Shown piece by piece: positions 34,603 to 42,828 of a stretch of 64,000 nt of DNA (within the stretch, counting starts at the first letter, position 1; each line of letters begins with the position of its first letter). The notes below the pieces were generated by a model. That model was given only the letters and a program-made list of their open reading frames with translations. It was not told the origin of the DNA and ran no database searches. Source of the stretch: Nocardioidaceae bacterium (GTDB lineage: Bacteria > Actinomycetota > Actinomycetes > Propionibacteriales > Nocardioidaceae); contig JAGIBL010000004.1 of assembly GCA_017744365.1 (NCBI GenBank), positions 124,001 through 188,000 of the forward strand, given 5' to 3'. The translations under genes were made by a program, and so were the position numbers.

Positions 34603-36861
34603 ATGCTGCTGCTGGGAAGCCGATCGATCACGGTCGAAGGCATCACCGTCTTTCCCGACCACGCCGACCCGGACCAGTTCTGGTACCTGCCCGGCCCGGT
34701 CCGGCTCGCCGACCGCGCCGACGGCCAGAAGGCGTTCACGTTCATCGAGTACCGGCCGGCCGCGGTTGCCGGCGGCGCCAAGGGCGGTGGGTTCGTCACC
34801 TTCCAGGTCGACCTCAAGCTCGACAAGGCACTGGAGCGGCGGATCATGTCCCGGCTGCGCTCGGTCGCCAAGGGCACCCCGCGGCTGACCGTGGTGCCCT
34901 TCGACGAGGGCACCGTCCAGTGTGTCGCGCTCAACCTGCAGGGCGAGGGTGGCGTGGCCGCGCAGCCGGCCGGTCCCGGCTCGTTCAACGCCGTCGAGCA
35001 GATCCTCGGCGCCGGGGTGCCCTCGCTGCAGGGCGACAACACCGCGGCGTTCAGCCTGACGCTCTCCCAGGAGGGCGCGGTGATCCTGCGCAAGGCGTTC
35101 GAGCAGGGCACCACGCCGGTCGGGGTCATCTACGACCTCAAGTTCACCGGGATGCGTCCGGCGCTCAACGTCGAGATCACCGCGGACCTGAGCCGCGTCT
35201 ACGACCAGCTCAGCGGGGGCGTCGAGGCGCAGGTGTACTTCGTCAAGGCGGGCATCGACGCGGCCTTCGAGAAGCTCGTCCAGGACGGCGCGATCAAGAT
35301 CAAGGTCATCGACTTCACCGGCGAGGACGACGAGAAGGAGAAGGAGCGCTGGGCGCTCGACTTCTTCAAGGAGAACCTCCTGCGGCAGTGGTTCGAGCCG
35401 ACGCTGGCGCCCGGGGTGATCTCCGGCGGGCGTCCCGAGCCCGAGCCTCTGGCGGCCGTCCTGGCCCGCGGCAACGCGATGCGGCCGGCCACCACGCCGG
35501 CACCGCCGCGGCCCGCGGCCGCACCCGAGCCGGCCGCCCCGCGGGAGACGTCCCCGGCGGCCGGCACCGGTCAGGGCGCTGCTCCGGCCGGGCACAACCC
35601 GACGCCGCCGCCGGCCGGCGCGCACCCGGACACCCCGCCGACCGCGGGCACCGGTGCGCCGGCCGCCTCGGACGCGGTCGCCCCGGCGGCCGCGGTGGGC
35701 GCGCCCCGGGTGGCCCCGGCCTCCACGCCCGCGACCACGCCGCCCGCCGGGCTGAACAGCCAGCCCGCGGCCGGTGCGGGCGGCATCCCGGCGGTGGTCT
35801 CGTTCAAGCTGCGCATCGTCCACCAGGAGGAGCGCAAGACGGTCAAGGTCACCTACGACCGGTCCGAGGCGACCCAGCGGACCTACGCCCCGCAGGGCTT
35901 CTTCGGGGTGCTGGTCGCCGACCTGGACAAGTCCAAGCACTTCGTCGAGGTGGACCTGGACGACCCGTTCTTCCGGGTGTTCAAGGTCCAGGTGGATCCG
36001 CCGACCGACTACGCCGCGATCGGGCTGCGCACCGCGCAGGTCTCCCTCGAGTACGGCGACCCGGCGGACCCGGCGACGCTCAAGGTCAAGGAGCTCACCT
36101 TCGACGCCGACGACAAGGACGCCGGCGTCTGGGAGGTCTTCCTCGACCACGACCTGGACCTGTCCTACCGGGCCGGCGTGCAGTTCCACTTCGACCCGGC
36201 CTCGGAGTGGAAGGGCGACAAGTTCACCTACGAGCTGGCCCCTGCCGTCACCGAGGACCGGTCGCTGGTGCTCAACGCGCACGAGCTGGTCGGCTTCCTC
36301 GACGTCCAGGTGCAGGCCAACAAGGTCGACTGGAAGGTGGTCGACTCGATCGACGTCTTCCTGCGCCACCAGAGCAACGGCACCGTCCAGGACGAGCAGC
36401 TGCTGCTCACCGCGCAGGAGCCCGGGCCGAAGGCGTGGAAGGTGCGCACCGACGTGGGCGCCCGCGAGTACACCTACCGGTTCGTGCACCACCTCAAGGA
36501 CGGCACCACCCGGGAGACGGTGAGCACCGAGCCGTCGCGGGCCGCGCTGCTGCCGGTCGACGACCCGTTCCCCGGCGAGCTCGCCCTCGAGTTCGTGCCG
36601 CTGCTGGACGCCACCCGCACCAAGCTCGCGTTCGTCGACGTCGACTACGCCGACGCGGCCAACGGCTACACCCGCGAGGAGCGGCTGACGATCAAGCCGA
36701 CCGACACCGACCCGGTCCAGCTCGGGCTCGCGCTGATGGACCCGAAGAAGAAGGACTACCGCTACCAGATCACCCTCGTCGGCACCGACAACCACATGAC
36801 CAAGCTGCCGCCGGTCGAGACCACCGACGACCTCGTGGCCGTCAGCGAACCCATCGCGTAA
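34603..36861 (+). CDS. Unrecognised 752-aa modular beta protein with Ala/Pro-rich hinge
   Basis: 752 aa with a strong GGAGGAG before the ATG. Domain 1: ITVEGITVFPDHADPDQFWY, LP, FIEYRPA and GGGFVTFQVDLKL. Domain 2: VPSLQGDNTAAFSLTLSQEG ... GVIYDLKFTGMRPALNVEIT. An Ala/Pro/Thr-rich, likely disordered stretch of ~100 residues (~285-395) is unique to this paralog. After it, TYAPQGFFG and FVEVDLDDPFFRVFKVQV open three ~100-residue beta modules ending KKDYRYQITLVGTDN. The caspase-like gene starts 11 bp after its stop, with a ribosome binding site overlapping that stop. The flexible hinge is a natural candidate site for proteolysis, but that is inference. Confidence 0.78.
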   Translation: MLLLGSRSITVEGITVFPDHADPDQFWYLPGPVRLADRADGQKAFTFIEYRPAAVAGGAKGGGFVTFQVDLKLDKALERRIMSRLRSVAKGTPRLTVVPFDEGTVQCVALNLQGEGGVAAQPAGPGSFNAVEQILGAGVPSLQGDNTAAFSLTLSQEGAVILRKAFEQGTTPVGVIYDLKFTGMRPALNVEITADLSRVYDQLSGGVEAQVYFVKAGIDAAFEKLVQDGAIKIKVIDFTGEDDEKEKERWALDFFKENLLRQWFEPTLAPGVISGGRPEPEPLAAVLARGNAMRPATTPAPPRPAAAPEPAAPRETSPAAGTGQGAAPAGHNPTPPPAGAHPDTPPTAGTGAPAASDAVAPAAAVGAPRVAPASTPATTPPAGLNSQPAAGAGGIPAVVSFKLRIVHQEERKTVKVTYDRSEATQRTYAPQGFFGVLVADLDKSKHFVEVDLDDPFFRVFKVQVDPPTDYAAIGLRTAQVSLEYGDPADPATLKVKELTFDADDKDAGVWEVFLDHDLDLSYRAGVQFHFDPASEWKGDKFTYELAPAVTEDRSLVLNAHELVGFLDVQVQANKVDWKVVDSIDVFLRHQSNGTVQDEQLLLTAQEPGPKAWKVRTDVGAREYTYRFVHHLKDGTTRETVSTEPSRAALLPVDDPFPGELALEFVPLLDATRTKLAFVDVDYADAANGYTREERLTIKPTDTDPVQLGLALMDPKKKDYRYQITLVGTDNHMTKLPPVETTDDLVAVSEPIA

Positions 36862-36872
36862 GGAGAAACGAC

Positions 36873-37754
36873 ATGACCAAGCGAGCCGTCGTCATCGGCA
36901 TCAACGACTACTCGGTGCAGGGGTTCGGCAACCTGGGCGGCTGCGTCCGGGACGCCGACGCCATGTACCACCTGCTCATCGACGCGTTCCTGTTCGACCC
37001 GTCGCAGGTGTTCATCTACAAGAACCAGCAGGCCAGCTACAACAACATCATGAAGGGCCTGAACTACATCCTGAAGGCCTCCGAGCCCGGGGACGTGGCG
37101 TGCTTCTACTACGCCGGCCACGGTGGCCTGCATCCGACGAGCACCGCGGGCACCTACTACCAGACGATCATCCCGGCCTCGGGCCAGTTCATCACCGACT
37201 TCGAGCTGCGCCAGGCCGCCGACCAGCTGCGGCCCTCCGAGGTGAACTTCACGGTGATCCTGGACAGCTGCCACTCCGGCGGGATGATCGACCCGGCCAC
37301 GCCGGTCGGGGACGTGCGCACCATCGCGCTGGCCCAGCAGTTCATCACCACCGCGACCAACACGATGAAGACGGTGATCCCGTTCGGCGTCGCGGTCCCG
37401 GACATCGCCACGATGAGCAACAACATCCACCAGGTGGCGCCGGCTCCGCCGGCCTCGGTCTGCTACACCGAGGCGGCCAACCGCGAGTTCGTGGCCTCGG
37501 CGAAGGCGACCCTGCTCGCGGCCTCGCGCTGGGACGAGTACGCCGGCGAGACCAGCGACCACGGGTTCCTCACCAAGGCGATCCTGGACACGGTCAACGC
37601 CAGCAACTTCCAGGTCACCCACCAGGCGCTGCACTCGACGCTGACCACCAAGGTGCACGCGCTGGCCAACCACGAGCAGCACCCGGTGCTGCGCGGCCAG
37701 CAGAACCGGATGAGCGAGAAGTTCCTCAACGGCTGGACCACCTCGGTGCCGTAA
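36873..37754 (+). CDS. Caspase-like (C14, metacaspase-type) peptidase
   Basis: 293 aa. RAVVIGINDY, CFYYAGHGG and VILDSCHSGG give the caspase-fold strands with catalytic His83 and Cys133. The acidic pocket of metacaspases, which cleave after Arg or Lys, cannot be judged securely. The protein is a bare protease domain without NTPase, TPR or signal peptide, ending in NGWTTSVP. It sits 11 bp after the 752-aa modular protein with an AAGGAG overlapping the upstream stop, so it belongs to the same transcript. In other bacteria such peptidases are executioners in abortive-infection or programmed-death systems or process partner proteins. Its regulator and substrate here are unknown. Confidence 0.9.
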   Translation: MTKRAVVIGINDYSVQGFGNLGGCVRDADAMYHLLIDAFLFDPSQVFIYKNQQASYNNIMKGLNYILKASEPGDVACFYYAGHGGLHPTSTAGTYYQTIIPASGQFITDFELRQAADQLRPSEVNFTVILDSCHSGGMIDPATPVGDVRTIALAQQFITTATNTMKTVIPFGVAVPDIATMSNNIHQVAPAPPASVCYTEAANREFVASAKATLLAASRWDEYAGETSDHGFLTKAILDTVNASNFQVTHQALHSTLTTKVHALANHEQHPVLRGQQNRMSEKFLNGWTTSVP

Positions 37755-37762
37755 CGGATAGC

Positions 37763-38587
37763 GTGCCGCGGGTGAGCTTCGTCCTGGTCGAGCGGCCCGT
37801 GCCCGAGGTCGCCGTGGTGACCCTCAACCGCCCGGAGCGGATGAACGCGATGGCGTTCGACGTGATGGTGCCGTTCCGCGACCAGCTGGTCGCGCTCGGC
37901 CACGACAACACGCTCCGGGCGGTGGTGGTCACCGGCGCCGGGCGCGGGTTCTGCTCCGGGGCGGACCAGGAGTCCGCGGGAACGCCGCCGCACGTCGAGG
38001 GGCTGACCCGTCCGACGTACGCGCTGCGCTCGATGGAGATGCTCGAGGACATCACCCTGACGCTGCGCCGGCTGCACCAGCCGGTGATCGCCGCGGTCAA
38101 CGGTGCCGCCATCGGGGGCGGGCTCTGCCTGGCGCTGGCCTGTGACATCCGGATCGCCGCGCCGGAGGCGTACTTCCGCGCGGCCGGGATCAACAACGGC
38201 CTGACCGCCAGCGAGCTCGGGCTGTCCTACCTGCTGCCCCGCGCGATCGGGTCCTCGCGCGCCGCCGAGATCATGCTGACGGGACGAGACGTCTCGTCTC
38301 GCGAGGCCGAGCGGATCGGCCTGGTGAGCGAGGTCGTCGAGGATCCCGGGACCGACGTGGTGGCCCGCGCCGTCGAGATCGGGCAGCGGATCGCCGGCTT
38401 CTCCCAGCCCGGCGTCGAGCTCACCAAGCGCACCCTGGTCACCGGCCTGGACGCCTCCTCGCTGGAGGGGCACATGGCCGCCGAGGGTCTGGGCCAGCTC
38501 TACCTGCGCATCCTCACCGACAACTTCGAGGAAGCCACCCGGGCGCGCAAGGAGGGGCGCCCGCCGCGGTTCAGCGACACCCGCTAG
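37763..38587 (+). CDS. Enoyl-CoA hydratase/isomerase family protein
   Basis: 274 aa from GTG at 37763 (GTG at 37772 is an alternative). Crotonase-fold landmarks: VVTGAGRGFCSGADQ (CoA oxyanion-hole region), VIAAVNGAAIGGGLCLALAC (second oxyanion Gly) and LLPRAIGSSRAAEIMLTG. The two Glu of a classical hydratase are not evident in the usual places: the active-site stretch reads AAGINNGLTASELGLSYLL. Another crotonase activity is therefore possible. It begins only 8 bp after the caspase-like gene. This could mean it is part of the locus or an older housekeeping gene that the locus surrounds. Confidence 0.85.
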   Translation: MPRVSFVLVERPVPEVAVVTLNRPERMNAMAFDVMVPFRDQLVALGHDNTLRAVVVTGAGRGFCSGADQESAGTPPHVEGLTRPTYALRSMEMLEDITLTLRRLHQPVIAAVNGAAIGGGLCLALACDIRIAAPEAYFRAAGINNGLTASELGLSYLLPRAIGSSRAAEIMLTGRDVSSREAERIGLVSEVVEDPGTDVVARAVEIGQRIAGFSQPGVELTKRTLVTGLDASSLEGHMAAEGLGQLYLRILTDNFEEATRARKEGRPPRFSDTR

Positions 38588-38606
38588 ACCACCGGCTAGA
38601 CCACCG
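38583..38606. repeat. 12-bp perfect tandem duplication over a stop codon
   Basis: gctagaccaccg occurs at 38583-38594 and 38595-38606. The first copy contains the TAG stop of the enoyl-CoA hydratase gene. Confidence 0.9.
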
Positions 38607-38693
38607 GCCCTCGGCTGTATCTGCGGGCGGTCCCGGATCTCTACCGTGTGAGAGCACCCCTCCACGGGGTCGCTGCGGCGGTAAGGGGACCCG

Positions 38694-39761
38694 ATGAGCC
38701 GGAACCTCGTTCTCTGCCTGGACGGCACCAGCAACGAGCCCGAGACCGGTGCCACCAACGTGGCCCGGATCTACGACCTGGCCGGCAAGGACGCCGACCA
38801 GCTCTGCTACTACGACCCGGGCGTGGGCACCATGGGCGCGCGCAGCGCCACCACCCGCACCGGCAAGGCGCTGACGCGCACGGCCGGCCTGGTGGTCGGC
38901 TTCGGCATCCGCGACAACATCGAGGAGGCCTACACCTGGCTGATGAACACCTACCGCGCGGGCGACCGGGTGATGGTGTTCGGGTTCAGCCGGGGGGCCT
39001 ACACGGCGCTCGCGCTGACCGGGATGCTGCGCACGGTCGGGCTGCTCCGCCCCGGCGCGGAGAACCTGGTGCCGTACGCGCTCAAGCTCTACGCCAAGAA
39101 CGGCCGGCGCGACCTGAGCGAGGACGAGGAGAAGGCGTTCTGGGCGCAGCGCGCCGGGTTCGCCGACTCCTTCGGCAACCCGGACTTCGAGCGGTTCGCC
39201 CACAACGTCGCGTTCCTGGGCCTGTGGGACACGGTGAAGTCGGTGGGCTGGCTCAACGCCAAGGCCCGCTTCGAGCAGGCGCACTGGCCCTTCACCCGCA
39301 AGGTCTCCAACGTGGCCGTCGGCCAGCACGCGATGTCGCTGGACGAGAACCGCGGCCCGTTCGCGGCCTACCGGTTCGACCCCGACCAGGTGGCCGAGCG
39401 GGACGGCGCGCTCGAGGAGCTCTGGTTCCCCGGCGTGCACAGCGACGTCGGCGGCCAGTACGCCGACCACCGGCTCTCCGACCTCGCGCTGACCTGGATG
39501 GCCGGCGAGGCGGCGAAGGCGGGACTGGCCGTGGACGCCGCCCGCTACACCGAGCTGCTCGGCGTCGCCCCCGGGATGGCACTGCCGGCGTCGTACGCGA
39601 TCGAGGGGAAGATCCACCGGCACCCGTGGCCGTGGGTGCTCGCCGGCCCCGGCTGGCGGCCGCGCAAGCCGCGGCCCGGCGACGGCTTCCACGAGTCGGT
39701 GCAGCAGCGGATCGACGGCACTGCCGGGACCGCCCGGCCCTACCGCCCGAAGGGGATCTGA
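38694..39761 (+). CDS. DUF2235 alpha/beta hydrolase (Tle1-like phospholipase fold)
   Basis: 355 aa. NLVLCLDGTSNEPETGATNV at the start, VFGFSRGAYTAL with nucleophile Ser99, FLGLWDTVKSVG (Asp) and PGVHSDVGGQY (His) give the full DUF2235 signature. Members include the Tle1 lipase effectors of type VI secretion. There is no signal peptide, transmembrane tail or secretion adaptor domain, so it would act in the cytosol unless exported by an unseen route. It starts 106 bp after the enoyl-CoA hydratase and one base separates it from the metallopeptidase gene, so the last three genes form a tight unit. Confidence 0.88.
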   Translation: MSRNLVLCLDGTSNEPETGATNVARIYDLAGKDADQLCYYDPGVGTMGARSATTRTGKALTRTAGLVVGFGIRDNIEEAYTWLMNTYRAGDRVMVFGFSRGAYTALALTGMLRTVGLLRPGAENLVPYALKLYAKNGRRDLSEDEEKAFWAQRAGFADSFGNPDFERFAHNVAFLGLWDTVKSVGWLNAKARFEQAHWPFTRKVSNVAVGQHAMSLDENRGPFAAYRFDPDQVAERDGALEELWFPGVHSDVGGQYADHRLSDLALTWMAGEAAKAGLAVDAARYTELLGVAPGMALPASYAIEGKIHRHPWPWVLAGPGWRPRKPRPGDGFHESVQQRIDGTAGTARPYRPKGI

Positions 39762-39762
39762 G

Positions 39763-41463
39763 ATGCCCGAGAACACCCGGACCCACCTCGACCTGCGCGT
39801 GATCGCGCAGGACCCGTCGGTCAAGGGCGACGACGACGGCATCCTGACCGCCGTCGTGCGGGTGCCGTGGTCGCGGATGGAGGACGGCCCGCGCGGTCCG
39901 CGCTTCCACGTCGTCGACTACGACGCCTCCGCCGGTCGCTTCCTGCTGCACCCGGCACCTCCGGACCGCGACGTGTTCGCCCAGGCGCCGGACGACCAGC
40001 TGGTCAAGGACTTCGCCTTCCACGCCCAGCAGGTCTACGCGGTCGCCTCCAAGACCCTGGCGACGTTCGAGTCCGCGCTGGGCCGCCGGCTCTCCTGGGG
40101 CTTCGCCGGCCAGCACCTGCACCTGGTGCCGCACGCCTTCGCCGAGGCCAACGCCTACTACTCCTGGGAGGACCGGTCGCTGCTGTTCGGCTACGTGCCG
40201 GCGGCCGGGGGACGAGGTCCGGTCTACACCTGCCTGTCGTACGACGTGGTGGTGCACGAGACCACGCACGCCGTCCTCGACGGGCTGCGCCGGCGCTACC
40301 TGGAACCGGGCCTGCCGGACCAGGCCGCGCTGCACGAGGGGTTCGCCGACGTCGTCGCGCTGCTCTCGGTGTTCACGATGCCGCCGGTCGTCGAGCAGGC
40401 GCTCGGCCCGGCCGACAAGAGCGGCCGGATCAGCGGCCGCAACGTCACTCTCGACAAGCTGCGCCGCGGCGTGCTCACCGGGGTCGCCGAGCAGATCGGC
40501 CAGGTGCTGACCCAGGGGCGCGGCGCGCTGCGTCGCTCGGCGCTGCACCCGCCGCCGAAGGACTGGGCCACCCGGGCGGCGTACGCCGAGCCGCACAAGC
40601 GCGGCGAGATCCTCGTCTCCGTGGTGCTCGACGTGCTCCTCGACATCTGGCTCAAGCGGCTGGTGGCGCTGTTCCCGCCCGGGGAGGACCACACCAGGTC
40701 GACCCTGGACCGGGCCCGCGCCGCCGAGGAGGGCGCCAAGGCGGCGGGCCACCTGCTGTCGATGATGATCCGCGGCCTGGACTACCTGCCGCCGGTGGAG
40801 TTCGAGCTGCCTGACCTGCTCTACGCCGTGCTGCTGGCCGACGTGGAGATGGCCCCGGACGACGACCTCAAGTACCGCGACATCCTCATCGACCGGTTCG
40901 GCCAGGTCGGCATCACCGTGCCGGCCGACTGGGCGACCTCGGGCCTGGACGTGGAGTCGCCGCCGACGTACCTGGGCATGAACTTCGCGGCGCTGCGGTC
41001 CAACCGGGACGAGGTGTTCCGGTTCCTGTGGGAGAACGCGCACCGGCTCGGCATCGAGACCGAGTACTACACCACCGTCGAGACGGTGCTGCCCAGCCAG
41101 CGGATCGGCCCGGACGGGCTGATCGTCTCGGAGACGGTGGCGACGTACGTGCAGATGCTGGACCTCAAGGCCGGCGAGCTCGAGCGGATCTCCGGGCTGA
41201 ACCTGCCGGAGGGGATCGATCCCGCGACACCGGTTCAGCTGTTCGGTGGCGGCACCCTGGTCTTCGACCAGTTCGGCCACCTCAAGCTGCACATCCACAA
41301 GGACCTCGGGGAGTGGTGGCGGCAGCTGCGCCGGCTGGACTACCTCAACGGCAGCGGCAAGCGGGACTCCCAGCAGCGCCTCGGGTTCTCCGACGGCGCC
41401 GCGCGCGGCCAGGCTTTCGCCGAGCTGCACAACACCGAGCTGACGACAGGGGAGGCGTGGTGA
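39763..41463 (+). CDS. Putative gluzincin zinc metallopeptidase
   Basis: 566 aa. VVVHETTHAVLDG gives HExxH at residues 165-169, and LHEGFADVV places a third-ligand Glu at 192 followed by Asp, the ExxxD arrangement of thermolysin-like gluzincins. No propeptide or signal peptide is visible, unlike secreted M4 enzymes. Around residues 240-340 the protein is helical (KRGEILVSVVLDVLLDIWLK). The C-terminal ~200 residues have no recognised domain and end in a hydrophilic tail. It is one base downstream of the DUF2235 gene and overlaps the MBL gene (GTGA). Intracellular processing of a partner is the simplest reading, unproven. Confidence 0.75.
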   Translation: MPENTRTHLDLRVIAQDPSVKGDDDGILTAVVRVPWSRMEDGPRGPRFHVVDYDASAGRFLLHPAPPDRDVFAQAPDDQLVKDFAFHAQQVYAVASKTLATFESALGRRLSWGFAGQHLHLVPHAFAEANAYYSWEDRSLLFGYVPAAGGRGPVYTCLSYDVVVHETTHAVLDGLRRRYLEPGLPDQAALHEGFADVVALLSVFTMPPVVEQALGPADKSGRISGRNVTLDKLRRGVLTGVAEQIGQVLTQGRGALRRSALHPPPKDWATRAAYAEPHKRGEILVSVVLDVLLDIWLKRLVALFPPGEDHTRSTLDRARAAEEGAKAAGHLLSMMIRGLDYLPPVEFELPDLLYAVLLADVEMAPDDDLKYRDILIDRFGQVGITVPADWATSGLDVESPPTYLGMNFAALRSNRDEVFRFLWENAHRLGIETEYYTTVETVLPSQRIGPDGLIVSETVATYVQMLDLKAGELERISGLNLPEGIDPATPVQLFGGGTLVFDQFGHLKLHIHKDLGEWWRQLRRLDYLNGSGKRDSQQRLGFSDGAARGQAFAELHNTELTTGEAW

Positions 41464-42764
41464 GCAAGCCAGTCAAGGTCCGGGTGCGGATGTACCAGGT
41501 CGGCTTCGGGGACTGCTTCCTGGTCTCCGTGGAGTACGACAAGCCGCTGCCCGACGGACGAGCCGAGCGGCACCTGCTCATCGACTACGGCTCGACGCGG
41601 GCCGCGCGCGAGGGCCGGGCGCCGGGGAAGATGCGCGACGTCGCGCCGCTGATCGAGAAGCACACCAGCGGCGTGCTCGACGTGCTGGCGCTGACCCACC
41701 GGCACAAGGACCACCTGTTCGGGTTCGCCGACGACACCGGGGATGCGACCCTGCGGCGGCTCGACCCCAAGCTGGTGCTGCGTCCGTGGACCGAGGACCC
41801 GGACCTGCAGACCGACGCCACCGGACCCGGTGCCGCGCTCGTCGGTGCGGCGTCGGCCTCGTTCGCGGCCAGCCTGGCCGGCGCGCAGGCGGCGGCCGAG
41901 CGGCTCTCCACCCGGGCCGGCCTGCACGAGGACGTGCTCGCCGCCGCTGCCGAGCAGGTCAAGAACCCCGAGGCGATCAAGCTGCTCGACGACCTGGCGG
42001 CGGCCGGGGAGGGGCGCTACCTGTTCGCCGGTGCCGATCCGGACGTGACCAAGACCGTGCCCGGGCTGAAGGTCACCGTGCTCGGCCCGCCGACCGTCGA
42101 CCAGGACCCGCGGGTGAGCAAGCAGCGCGAGGACGACGAGGACGAGTACTGGATGCTGCGGCTGCGCGCGTCGCTCGACTCCGCTGCCGGTGCCGCCGCG
42201 GAGGGTGCTGTCGCGACCTGCGACGTGGACCTCGGCCCGGGTCCGGTGCGCTGGCTGGTCGACCGGCTCGCCGACCAGCGCGACCACTCCGCGGCGCGGC
42301 TGGTCCGGCACCTCGACGACGCCCTCAACAACACCAGCCTGGTGCTGCTGCTCGAGATCGGCGGCCTCAAGCTCCTCTTCCCGGGTGACGCCCAGATCGA
42401 GAACTGGCAGTACACGCTGGAGAAGCTCGGCGAGGAGAAGGAGCTGCGCGAGAAGCTGCGCGACATCGACCTCTACAAGGTCGGCCACCACGGCAGCCGC
42501 AACGCCACCCCGCGGTCGCTGCACGCGCTCTGGAAGGAGCGCCCGGCGACCCTGCCCGCGCTGACCATCCTGATGTCGACCCGCCCCGGCGTGCACGGGG
42601 AGAGCGAGGCCACCCGGGTGCCCAGGCAGACGCTGGTCGATGCGCTCGAGGAGGTCGGCACGCTGTACTCGACCGACGACCTGGTGGAGAAGGAGACGTA
42701 CGTCGAGGTGGAGGCGGACGTGACCGGGGGGCCGTTCCGGCAGGTGCCGTTCGTCGCCGGATGA
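41460..42764 (+). CDS. Metallo-beta-lactamase-fold hydrolase (ComEC-like MBL branch)
   Basis: 434 aa from GTG. YQVGFGDCFLVSV and HLLIDYGS open the fold. THRHKDHLFG gives the HxHxDH motif at residues 80-85, LLFPGDAQIENW supplies the bridging Asp, and YKVGHHGSRNATP the later His pair. This combination matches the soluble MBL branch related to the ComEC C-terminal domain, whose members are often found with effectors in bacterial conflict operons. An insertion of ~150 helical or acidic residues (~110-260) lies between the HxHxDH motif and the late motifs. The start overlaps the peptidase stop. Substrate unknown; nuclease or phosphodiesterase activity is typical of the fold. Confidence 0.85.
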   Translation: MSKPVKVRVRMYQVGFGDCFLVSVEYDKPLPDGRAERHLLIDYGSTRAAREGRAPGKMRDVAPLIEKHTSGVLDVLALTHRHKDHLFGFADDTGDATLRRLDPKLVLRPWTEDPDLQTDATGPGAALVGAASASFAASLAGAQAAAERLSTRAGLHEDVLAAAAEQVKNPEAIKLLDDLAAAGEGRYLFAGADPDVTKTVPGLKVTVLGPPTVDQDPRVSKQREDDEDEYWMLRLRASLDSAAGAAAEGAVATCDVDLGPGPVRWLVDRLADQRDHSAARLVRHLDDALNNTSLVLLLEIGGLKLLFPGDAQIENWQYTLEKLGEEKELREKLRDIDLYKVGHHGSRNATPRSLHALWKERPATLPALTILMSTRPGVHGESEATRVPRQTLVDALEEVGTLYSTDDLVEKETYVEVEADVTGGPFRQVPFVAG

Positions 42765-42828
42765 CCTGGCTTCTGGGAAATCGCTGGGAAGTGCGTAATG
42801 AACTTCCTCGGTCTCCCGTCTAGGGAGC

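Noticed and set aside
25560-42764. Reading the eleven-gene locus as a phage tail, tailocin, contractile injection system or biosynthetic cluster.
   Set aside because: No sheath, tube, baseplate, tape-measure, lysozyme, AAA+ ATPase, ketosynthase, NRPS or P450 gene is visible, and the beta modules are not recognisable as tail-fibre repeats.
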